DNA of 64,000 bases from Hofstenia miamia (Eukaryota; Xenacoelomorpha; Acoela; Hofsteniidae), in NCBI GenBank assembly GCA_900660155.1, contig CABFPE010000217.1, positions 1,035,970-1,099,969 of the forward strand, written 5' to 3'. This document shows positions 1 to 8,934 of the stretch, in pieces. Position 1 is the first letter of the stretch, and each line of letters begins with the position of its first letter. The notes below the pieces were generated by a model, which was given only the letters and a program-made list of their open reading frames with translations, had not been told where the DNA came from and made no database searches. Both the position numbers and the translations under genes were made by a program.

Positions 1-395
1 CTACATCTACATGTGTTAATATCCTTAGATTTCCAAATTTCAAATAGGTTTGGAGAGAATTATTTGAAAATATGTACAAAACGCTTTTATATTTAAATTT
101 ACTATGTGTAGATAAGGTAAGGCTTTGCAGGTGTTTTGTAAAACCTTTTTATGATACACATAGGGCCATTCTCTTTATCCAAGTATTTCTAAAATATCCT
201 TGATATAAGCGTATTTGGTAATTCTATCAAAACATTAATTTTCTACTATGATATTTATGTTATAATAATTTAAATTGGTATATACTAGAGAATATTAATT
301 AAAATGATTTTGAAATTTTTATGGAGCATTTGTTTGATAGAATTTGGTTGGAAAATATCTATTAAACACTTCACGGATTTAATTTAGAAGACAAT

Positions 396-806
396 ATGGA
401 CAGCATGCTTCCTCTAGGTCAACCGAGAATCGTTAAGGATAGGAGACAACCGATGTCTAAAGGCCGAAGGGCTGGATTGAGATTTCCTATTGGAAGGATC
501 CATCGTTTTCTAAAGAAGGGTCATTATACAAATCGCTGTGGTAATATGACCCCCATTTATTTGACCGCAGTCCTCGAATACCTAACTGCTGAACTGTTAG
601 AGGTCTCTGGAGTTGCAGCAGAAAATCAAAGAAAAGTTAAAATAACCCCTAAATTTCTTATTTTGGGTGTTAAAAGTGATGAAGAATTGAGTAAATTTTT
701 AGAACACGTAACTATTCCCAAGTCCAACTTTATAAAGCGCTCAAAATCAAATTTCAAGAAAAAACGCTTTCGGAATTCTCAACAAAAGCAAAGAATTGAT
801 ACATAG
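396..806 (+). CDS. Divergent H2A-type histone variant, intronless
   Basis: This encodes a 136-residue histone-fold protein of the H2A family, a chromatin component expected to pair with H2B. The alphaN/alpha1 block RAGLRFPIGRIHRFLKKG (about residues 26-43) and the alpha2 block around AVLEYLTAELLE are plainly H2A. All six acidic-patch positions are kept: three Glu in alpha2 and the DEE of SDEELSKF. EYLTAE and the downstream ITP resemble H2A.Z, but loop 1 has the length of canonical H2A. The C-terminal docking region is unlike both: the usual Gly-Gly-Val-Leu-Pro stretch is replaced by a Lys/Ser/Asn-rich tail, and the protein ends in a basic segment. The first Met gives a tail of about 22 residues before the fold. 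No histone-type 3' stem-loop is seen, and AATAAA signals follow, so the mRNA is probably polyadenylated. It is a variant rather than a bulk replication-dependent histone. The exact variant class is not assigned. Confidence 0.85.
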   Translation: MDSMLPLGQPRIVKDRRQPMSKGRRAGLRFPIGRIHRFLKKGHYTNRCGNMTPIYLTAVLEYLTAELLEVSGVAAENQRKVKITPKFLILGVKSDEELSKFLEHVTIPKSNFIKRSKSNFKKKRFRNSQQKQRIDT

Positions 807-884
807 ACAACCAATCAACATTATTTTAAAAAACTTGAATCTATGCTATTGCTGTATTATTCGAGTCAATATATGCATCAACGT

Positions 885-912
885 AATAAATCTGTTTAAA
901 TATACTAATAAA
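885..912 (+). terminator. Two polyadenylation signals after the H2A variant
   Basis: Two AATAAA hexamers lie at 885-890 and 907-912, about 80-105 bases after the histone stop codon. They fit a polyadenylated transcript in place of the stem-loop end of replication-dependent histone mRNAs. The inference rests on motif and position only. Confidence 0.5.
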
Positions 913-965
913 TGGAAGTTTAAAGATCGTGCTGTAAACCCATGTAAGCCTAACATCCAATAATG

Positions 966-1965
966 NNNNNNNNNNNNNNNNNNNNNNNNNNNNNNNNNNN
1001 NNNNNNNNNNNNNNNNNNNNNNNNNNNNNNNNNNNNNNNNNNNNNNNNNNNNNNNNNNNNNNNNNNNNNNNNNNNNNNNNNNNNNNNNNNNNNNNNNNNN
1101 NNNNNNNNNNNNNNNNNNNNNNNNNNNNNNNNNNNNNNNNNNNNNNNNNNNNNNNNNNNNNNNNNNNNNNNNNNNNNNNNNNNNNNNNNNNNNNNNNNNN
1201 NNNNNNNNNNNNNNNNNNNNNNNNNNNNNNNNNNNNNNNNNNNNNNNNNNNNNNNNNNNNNNNNNNNNNNNNNNNNNNNNNNNNNNNNNNNNNNNNNNNN
1301 NNNNNNNNNNNNNNNNNNNNNNNNNNNNNNNNNNNNNNNNNNNNNNNNNNNNNNNNNNNNNNNNNNNNNNNNNNNNNNNNNNNNNNNNNNNNNNNNNNNN
1401 NNNNNNNNNNNNNNNNNNNNNNNNNNNNNNNNNNNNNNNNNNNNNNNNNNNNNNNNNNNNNNNNNNNNNNNNNNNNNNNNNNNNNNNNNNNNNNNNNNNN
1501 NNNNNNNNNNNNNNNNNNNNNNNNNNNNNNNNNNNNNNNNNNNNNNNNNNNNNNNNNNNNNNNNNNNNNNNNNNNNNNNNNNNNNNNNNNNNNNNNNNNN
1601 NNNNNNNNNNNNNNNNNNNNNNNNNNNNNNNNNNNNNNNNNNNNNNNNNNNNNNNNNNNNNNNNNNNNNNNNNNNNNNNNNNNNNNNNNNNNNNNNNNNN
1701 NNNNNNNNNNNNNNNNNNNNNNNNNNNNNNNNNNNNNNNNNNNNNNNNNNNNNNNNNNNNNNNNNNNNNNNNNNNNNNNNNNNNNNNNNNNNNNNNNNNN
1801 NNNNNNNNNNNNNNNNNNNNNNNNNNNNNNNNNNNNNNNNNNNNNNNNNNNNNNNNNNNNNNNNNNNNNNNNNNNNNNNNNNNNNNNNNNNNNNNNNNNN
1901 NNNNNNNNNNNNNNNNNNNNNNNNNNNNNNNNNNNNNNNNNNNNNNNNNNNNNNNNNNNNNNNNN
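966..1965. other. Assembly gap, 1000 N
   Basis: Exactly 1000 N bases, which suggests a placeholder of nominal size. The right flank is a short tandem repeat, so the break is probably a repeat the assembler could not cross. Long open frames running through the gap have no meaning. Confidence 0.98.
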
Positions 1966-2045
1966 TGAAAAGTAAGTAAGTAAATGTGGGAAAGTAAAAC
2001 TGAAAAGTAAGTAAGTAAAAAATGTAATTATGTGGGAAAGTAAAA
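1966..2045. repeat. Short tandem repeat at the gap edge
   Basis: A unit built from GAAAAGTAAGTAAGTAAA followed by TGTGGGAAAGTAAAA occurs twice, the second copy carrying an extra ten or so bases between the two halves. It starts at the first base after the gap and probably continues into it. Confidence 0.7.
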
Positions 2046-2168
2046 AAGTGCAAAAAAATGCAAACTAAATTAGGCCACATAAATAACACAAAAACTAGTA
2101 AAAGTACATTATGACGTCAGTAAAACACCCCCCGGCAATATCCACAGCGTCTCAGGTCAAAGGCCACC

Positions 2169-2251
2169 CCTCTCGACCAATCACAAAAAAGTGTAACAAA
2201 ATGGACTCCACCTCTCGACCAATCAGAAAAAAGTGTAACAAAATGGACTCG
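2169..2251. repeat. Two copies of a 42-bp repeat carrying a CCAAT motif
   Basis: Two consecutive near-identical units, each starting CCTCTCGACCAATCA and ending near AAAATGGACTC. A TGACGTCA palindrome lies 60 bp upstream, at about 2113. CCAAT boxes and TGACGTCA are NF-Y and CREB/ATF type motifs, and the same pairing recurs inside the inverted repeats at 54.7 and 60.2 kb. The array ends exactly where the LINE tail at 2253 begins. Confidence 0.7.
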
Positions 2252-2252
2252 T

Positions 2253-2450
2253 CTTCTACTACTATTTTCATTTAAAGCTTCTAGATTATGGAATGACTTA
2301 AATCTCGAAATAAAAAAGGAACAAAATTATAAACATTTCAGAAGAAAAATTAAAAAAAAATTGTTATCCAAACAATCACTATTAGAAATATCAAACAATA
2401 TTAAGCGCATGGACAGATTTCATTTGACATTTGAAATTTACGCTGTTTAA
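2253..2450 (+). pseudogene. C-terminal tail of a non-LTR retrotransposon reverse transcriptase
   Basis: An open stretch of about 65 codons ends in TAA. It contains FKASRLWNDLNLEIKKEQN and a following Lys/Arg-rich FRRKIKKKLL segment. This is the conserved end of ORF2 in CR1/Jockey/Rex1-type LINEs, where a short 'LWNDLP' block precedes a basic helix. Nothing of the catalytic palm is present, so it is a 5'-truncated insertion, the usual state of LINE copies. The clade is not resolved. Confidence 0.65.
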
Positions 2451-3222
2451 GTAGGTGTGCATATTTTTAATTTTGTAAATATACATGTATAGTAGTTTGT
2501 AGTATTTGTTTGTTTGTTTATTTTAGCAATAAATTTGCTTGACTCTTTAAGAATGTAAATAAACCGGTTTTAGTTACGTTAATGACAAATTTGTTTTTAG
2601 GATAAATCAAATTTACTCTGCGCGAATTCTTTTCGAAGAGATTCCCATTTGTCCCATGGTATATCAATTTTCTTCAAGAAGTTTTCCATTAGAGTGTGGT
2701 ATCTACTTGGTGTACTAAGTTCCTACTGGTTAGCTTATGTTACGTGTGTGTGATTAGGAACACTATGTAGGAATAATGGGCAAATAAACAATAACGTGGT
2801 ACTTAATTTTTATTAACAACAACTAACTAGATGTTAATTTAGAATTGATCCTATCCGGTTACAAGACAGACTCCAATTTATCAATGACAAGGGTTTTGGC
2901 GGATCTGCATCAAGTAATCGATGAGGAGAGACACCATAAAGTTTAATGGCAAAGAAAAGTTTAAATAAACCACTTGGTCATGTTATTTGTTACTCACTAT
3001 TTCTATTTCATAAGTGTTTGTTAGTACTCAGTTCCCATTTAATAACCGTAATATAATAAGCATCACACAGACCCTACTGATTTTTTGGTTTGATTTCTCA
3101 TAACATTCTAAAAACACGTATTAATGTGCACAAACATTTAAAAATACAAAAATTATGACAAAACTACAAAACCACATAAAAAATTACAAAAATGCATAGA
3201 AACAAAACCATAACATGCTTAA
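2451..3222. other. No gene recognised
   Basis: AT-rich sequence without a recognisable exon or RNA gene. A short minus-strand frame at about 2604-2710 reads like a protein end (contains FLKKIDIPWDKWESLRKEF then a stop), but I cannot assign it. It may be another mobile-element remnant. Confidence 0.4.
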
Positions 3223-3760
3223 TTACGGAAATAAAATTTGAATATGCAAAGAAGAATTAACTTTTCTGCAGCCTCCTGATTCCCCACAAACTTAGCTATA
3301 GATTGTTTCCTAATTGATTCTATGCTCTTGTCAAACACTGCCCTGGACATGAGTTTATAAAACTTCTTTTCAAAGTCGTTTCTTGCAGCTTTGCGCTTAG
3401 TTGTATTGAAATCAACGTAGGACTTTAAAAACGGAGTCTACATGAACTGCAATTCCCTGTAGAACCTAGTGATTTTTAGTCTCTGTGCAAAATAGAATTT
3501 TAAAACTTCATGTCTCTACTTTTTAAAAATGTTTGCACCAACTTTGACATTTTATCAGATGTCAACCTTAACTTGTCTTTAATATTTCTTGTCTATGGTG
3601 ATAAATGGTGGCCTTCAACAATCATTTTGTGTGGTGCAAGAGGGAAATCTAAATGTTTATTGAGTAAATACAGAAATATTCCAGGTCCACCTCCACCAAT
3701 AGCCAATATCTCCATCCTGTGGTGCATTCATAATCTCAGATATTGGTGTATTTGTCCATG
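3223..3760 (-). pseudogene. Relic of a Polinton/Maverick-type protein-primed DNA polymerase B
   Basis: Read on the minus strand, the segment shows the palm-side signatures of the protein-primed family B polymerase carried by Polinton/Maverick elements. They occur in order: a D(F/Y)PLAP-type block with LSP shortly after, a Leu/Tyr-rich link, then a block of the form YVDFNTTKRKAARNDFEKKF followed by KLM and a degenerate VFxKS. The family normally has FNT..R..AKNDFEKDFFKLMNN..FGK here. At least one stop and frameshifts interrupt it, and the N-terminal exonuclease and the final catalytic motifs are absent. No capsid, integrase or terminal repeat of such an element is visible nearby. It is an isolated, long-dead fragment of a virus-like giant transposon. 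Confidence 0.7.
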
Positions 3761-5039
3761 GCAGCTGTCCAAGTGGTAGATTCATACATTTGATTGTCTA
3801 TACATTTCGCATAACAACGGTAAAATATAATTATTTTTAAATTGGTGTTCATGACAATTTGTTTAATTTTTTTAGTTTGATTGAAGATTAACATTGTCTC
3901 TTCTGTTAAATAGAGATGGAACCGGCTTGTAGAGCTTGGAAATTTCAAAGTAGGCCGATAAAATTACAGGTTGATTTCTGACCCAAATTAAGATGAATAT
4001 TTTTGTTTTGTTTGATAATGAGGGAAATTTTGCTTAGCTTGGAAGAAAAGCCTATGAAAATCTAAAGGCTCAGAAAATTTTTTATCTAAGGCTTCTGTGT
4101 TGCAATTAGAATAATAACAAATTTGAAATTTGCAAAGACAGGTATATGTTAGTTGTTTAAATTTTTGCATATTTTAATTATAAAAACGTTTACGAAGTAT
4201 TGATTAGTTGATGAATAAATTTACTTATACTTCGTCAGGTTTAATACATTATGCAGACGGAAAGCTAAGCGTTTGAGCAGATGAGTAGTTTTCAGGTGTT
4301 CCCCAAATTCAGTTAAGGGAATTCTGGAAAAGCTGCACGTCAGCAATTCATCTCTTCGTGGTGCAGCCGGTAGCCTGATTAATATGAACATGTGTTCTTA
4401 GGTTATGTATTTATGTATACAAATGGGGGTTTTTATTTGTTTAGCTTTCCAATCGATTCATTCATTCAAATAATAGATGTCCTCAAATGAATGGATATTC
4501 ACTATTAGGTTGACCCACAGTTTTAGATCCAAATTCTTAAAGGTTTAATAATAAGATCTATTATACATACAAGGTGCCTATGAGCCCCATTATATCTAGC
4601 ACGTTAACCGTGTTGTTTAAGTTAATTCTTAGATTAGTCAGTTTGAATGACCAAACATGTCAACTCCAATTCTTGCTGGCCGCATTGATCATTCACATGT
4701 ATTTAGATTATCTATATTATCTGCATTTATCTGTAGGGTTATTTAAATGTAAGAACAATAACAAGCAATTTCATCCTTTTTTATTTTTTTTATTTCTACA
4801 CAAAAATGGTACTCAGAATATAAGAATCTTGTGCAAATTCTTTTGTCATCACTGTACCGCAAAAAACACCTCACTTCCTCATACCCGTCACCATTCTATT
4901 ATTAAATATTAATGCAAGGATAATAAAGTGTATTAAATAAACAAAAATAAAAGAAAACAAACGAAAACAGCAGTGGACAACATCAAGCTCCTAAACAGAA
5001 TTAAATACTAAGGACAAAACAAACAAAAACACACATGAA
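3761..5039. other. No gene recognised
   Basis: AT-rich sequence with only short open frames lacking any family signature. Nothing supports an exon, RNA gene or further mobile-element domain. Confidence 0.5.
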
Positions 5040-5628
5040 TGTAATATCCTCTACCAGGCATTATCACTGTTTATCTACTGTTACTTTATAATGTTAGCTG
5101 TGTTATTGTGGGTAAGGATTTACTTGTTGTTACTGCTTGACTAGTTTCTTCTGTTAACTTAGGTAACCTAGAATTAACTGCTCACTTTTTAGGTGACGAA
5201 GCCATGCGGTAATCTCTGTATCGATCTCCTAGTGGGCATCTGCCCAAAGCAGATCTCCTACATTAGCTCAGTGCTTACTCAAGACATGACACAATTCGAC
5301 TTAAACTCTATTGTGTGAAAGTGTTGTATCTATTTGCAACCTGAATTGTTACTAGTTGTTTGTTAAGTATTACACGCAGCCATTACCGAAATATATTGGC
5401 TTATTTAAATAAATTCTGTTCGAACAACTTCCTAGCCTACATTATTATAATTTACTACATGTACAGTCACTTTATCGGTCAATTATAGGTCATTAATTTG
5501 GATCTGAAATAATATTAAGATAATTCCTAGGGTTCGGTAATCCAACCATTTGCTGACGATTAATTATCTAATACATGTAGAAGTGAAATGCTAGTTGGCT
5601 AATCAAGAGAAAACCCCTACACCTAACA
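5040..5628 (+). repeat. Solo LTR-like repeat, copy 1
   Basis: A 589-bp repeat, also present at 63277-63960 in the same orientation. Both copies begin TGTAA/TGTAAC..TCCTC and end CTAACA/ATAACA, so they have TG..CA ends. They share blocks such as AGGTGACG(A/G)AGCCATG and GCCATTACCG, and an AATAAA signal in the 3' half (near 5410 here). Immediately after both copies comes TAAGTGC..TTTCGTGA, then a GGCAC..GACCC stretch that could be a primer-binding site. The structure fits an LTR with R-region polyadenylation. No gag or pol adjoins, so it is a solo or truncated LTR. The family is not identified. Confidence 0.55.
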
Positions 5629-6249
5629 TAAGTGCACTTTCGTGATCTGGCACAGAGACCCTAGAATCGTTCCCTGTGATGTATCCAGACCACTACTAAA
5701 CACCACTCGATTAGCTCGACATCGTACTAAATATTCAAACTGTTAATGTGAAACAAAATAAGAATTCTAAGTAAAATTCTTTATCAACTTCTTACAGTGT
5801 TTTAATCTATTTATAGAATTTCCAAAAGAAGTACCTGTCGATTCAAATTTGAACTTTCTGCCAAGATGGCGGCTGAAAATAATGAAAGCATCATTTAGTC
5901 AAAAGTATTTTTATCGACAGACACAAATATCTCTTTTTTGACACATGTTGTTTCAAAGTTGCATTTTACAAATTAATTTGAGATAATACTAATTGATTTA
6001 ATTACAATATTTTTAATCAACTTCTTTTCGATCTTAATCTCTTCTTGCGACGTTTGCAGCTTATTTCTGATTTCATTTGGATGATGCTACATGAAGGTAT
6101 AATGGAGATATGAACACTAACACAAAATGAATCAAAAACTAAACACGGAAGCTAAACAAAACAAAACAAAAACCTAAACCAAAGTAATAAATTAATAGAC
6201 AACCATACACACAGACCTACCGTTAAAAAGGGACAAACAAAGAATATAA
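5629..6249. other. Post-LTR leader remnant and junction to the LINE
   Basis: The first 50 or so bases match the sequence following the second LTR copy at 63961-64000 and may hold a primer-binding site. The rest is AT-rich and leads into the 3' end of the minus-strand LINE. A CCAAGATGGCGGC element at 5861-5873 matches the YY1-type consensus; its relevance is unknown. Confidence 0.4.
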
Positions 6250-8290
6250 AAAAGTTTACTGGCAAATTTAAAATAATATATACATAATTAAAAAACGCAG
6301 CATTCACATCAATAATGATGGCTGGTCTTTTGGGCAGGACTATGCTTTTTATACTGTAGTCTATTGTTGCGTAAAAATTTGATGTGCTTAGTAAGTCTGA
6401 AAATATTTGAAAGTCTGCTGGTTTTTGTGTTATTCTGGCTGCGAAGCGAAATATCAGGTGCTTGGGATTTTCATTTTCTATTTTGCATAATCTACATAGG
6501 GCGTCTCAATTAGTCTATAAAAGTAAAATTTATCGCTATTTACTATTCGATTTAGGGTGACTTTGTATATGATTGTTTTATAATATGGGCGGATAGCAGA
6601 GTTTCTTAATTTTTGAAGTATATTTTGAATTGAAAATTTAGTAATAAGCCAATAGCTTGAGGTTTATCAAATATTTTTATTATATCTGGTTCATGGTAAT
6701 GAGAAAAATCATTTAGAGACTTAACTTTGATGGACGATTTAAATTTTAACTTGAAACCCCGTTTGTGTATTATAAAATTTTGCAGACTTTCAGGTTCTAT
6801 AACTTGATTAAATTGAATTGGATCCCCATAAGTTTTAGGTTTGCGTATGATTGAGTCTAATTGGGTACTACAGCCATTGGGGTTTAAATGAAACTCCTTA
6901 GTGTTTTTAGTGTGGATGATAGTGAGGGGCATACGCTTAGAAAAGACTTAGTTAGACTGATGGTACAAAGCATGTCCTGTAAATTGCTTCTAGCTGTTAA
7001 ATTGGATATAATTTTAGAGTACAACTTGTTTACTGGATGCCAATCTGCTCTGAGTATTGTGAATATATTATTTATTTTATATGCAAATTGATAATAATAA
7101 ATATTTCCTTACTGAATTCCTTCATTCTTATAATTACAATATAATAATTTAGTTGGTCGTGAATGATCATTATTTTTCTATACTACATTATTGATAGCAC
7201 ATTGAATTGAATTGTTTACAGGTAATAACGGGTAACATTGTATTTGGTATAATATTTTAGTTAATAAAAGAACATTAATGGCTTTGGCCTTACCATAAAT
7301 AGAAATTTTACGATTCGCAATAAAATTTATTAGTAGTTTATTATAATTTAGAAAATGAACGCATCATTATTAATAGAATTATCGCCAGATATGTTGAGCC
7401 CTACACCTAAAAGTAAAATTTCATTATTGTTTGATGTACATTCATTAGACCACTCTTTTGCTCCGTTGATCCCTGTGAAAATTGATTTTTGTTTATTCAT
7501 GTTGCTAAATTCGTCCAGGTGTTTGAAGTACTTGGCTAGGCTATCTGAATTTGATGCGATTAGAGTAATATCATCAGCAAATGCAAGATATTTTATTTCT
7601 ATGTTGTCATAAATAAATCAATGAGTTTGATGTGAATGTCGTATTTTACTCAGGAAGGGTTCTATTGCAAAGTTGAACAGGGGGCATCCCTCTCGGACAC
7701 CCCTCTGTACATGCACTGCTGGAGACAGAAAACCATTGAATAATAAGTAAGATTTGTTGTCTGAATATAATGCATGTATTAGATTTAAAATGATTTCAGG
7801 TAATCTAAGTTTTTCCAATGTATTAAACAAGTAGTCTTGATCAATTCAATCATAAGCTTTATTAAAATCAATATTAAGTATTCCCATATCAATGTTGTTC
7901 ATTTTACATATATCTATAATGCATTGAATTGTTGAGATATTTAGGGATGAGTTTCTCACTTTTATAAAGCCAGTTTGGGTTGAGTGGATATATTTCTGTC
8001 CCAGTGGTCCTATTCTATGATTCAGAATATGTGATAAAATTTTTATATCCATGTTCAGTAAAGAAATAGGTCGCCAGGACTTTGGATGTTCTAAATCTTT
8101 TTCCTTTTTCGGTAATAGTCTTGTAATTGCGATAGAAATAGTGTGAGAAATTCGGCCATGTTTTAAAATTGATTTAATTAACAATAAATAGTGCGGGGCG
8201 AGGATTGAGTAAAAGGTCTTGTAGAAGGCAGCATTAAGGCCATCAATCCCGGGTGAATTCTTTAATTTATTAAGGTAGATCTATCCTTAG
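6250..8290 (-). pseudogene. L1-like LINE, 3' part of ORF2 (reverse transcriptase and C-terminal region)
   Basis: Minus-strand remnant of a non-LTR retrotransposon ORF2. In protein order it shows KNSPGIDGL at its 5' edge, WRPISLLNMDIKILSHIL, QTGFIK, the LNIDFNKAYD block with the first catalytic Asp, RGVREGCPL (RQGCPLSP box), and FADD at 7570-7581, the second catalytic motif. A long connection region (about 6606-7000) and a CRLC motif at 6485-6496 with a downstream His follow; this is the cysteine-rich end common in L1/Tx1-type elements. Several frameshifts and stops make it inactive. The portion 7690-8190 is a near copy of 8937-9430, so the RT core is present twice. Confidence 0.8.
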
Positions 8291-8542
8291 AGGGGCTAAA
8301 ATTGAATTCTGGGCATATAAGTAAAAATCCACCACATTATTATATTCAAAATGGTCAAAGATTATGATACGACATAAATTCTGAAAATTTATGCAAATGA
8401 GCTTCCAAGATGGCCGCCATTATGCTAAAAATAGAACAAAACTTCAAAACACATTTACTCAAATATTAATGCTTGGATTGACTTGAAACTTCACAACTGT
8501 AATGAAGACATATATCTTTAGGTCTTGTACTATTATCTTTTN

Positions 8543-8688
8543 ATCCAATGTCGTTTGACGCCCTGGACTTGAGATTTAAGTCTTTGATATTGAGCCATGG
8601 CTGAAAGTGTGATTTTCAGCTTATTTTCAGCCACAGCTCAATATCGAAAACTTAAATCTCAAGTCCAGGGCGTCAAACGACATTGGAT
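8543..8688. repeat. Hairpin: 64-bp inverted repeat with 18-base loop
   Basis: Left arm 8543-8606 begins ATCCAATGTCGTTTGACGCC. The right arm 8625-8688 is its near-perfect reverse complement, with mismatches clustered towards the loop. The arms would form a stable cruciform or RNA hairpin. It lies in non-LINE sequence between the two LINE pieces, so it is probably the core of a foldback element or MITE. The outer ends of such an element are not clear. Confidence 0.85.
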
Positions 8689-8849
8689 TTCAAAAATATT
8701 TCAGCACAAATGTTTTTTCACTAAAATGCAAATTTGTGCCAAGTTATAGCAAAATCAGAGAACGTTGGGTTTTTTTGGGACACCCTAATAATTATGTTTA
8801 GTTAATTAAAGTCAATGGAACTAAGTGAAAGCTAAAGTAGTGTTAAGTT

Positions 8850-8934
8850 GGTAAATCCCTACCTGGAAGTACACAGCTAATGTTATAAAGTAACACAGGA
8901 GAAACAGTGACAATGCCTGGTGGAGGATGTTACA
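8850..8934 (-). repeat. Truncated third copy of the LTR-like repeat
   Basis: The reverse complement matches the first 85 or so bases of the repeats at 5040 and 63277, including the opening TGTAACATCCTCCACCAGGC. Its TG end at 8934 directly abuts LINE sequence (8937 onward). An LTR element therefore appears to have inserted in the LINE and later lost the rest of its length. Confidence 0.7.

Noticed and set aside
770-806. H2A.X-type SQ(E/D) phosphorylation motif
   Set aside because: The C-terminus has SQQ but lacks the acidic and hydrophobic residues and is not at the end.
807-900. Histone 3' stem-loop after the H2A variant
   Set aside because: No stem-loop of the expected form; AATAAA signals are present instead.
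950-2089. Long open frames through the 1000-N gap
   Set aside because: N bases are not sequence; the readable edges have no protein signature.
2604-2710. Minus-strand protein-like end (IDIPWDKWESLRKEF)
   Set aside because: Too short, with no family match by eye and no splice context. Left as unassigned.
8777-8789. TGGGACACCCT shared with 54530
   Set aside because: An 11-base match without extended similarity; likely chance or a common repeat end.
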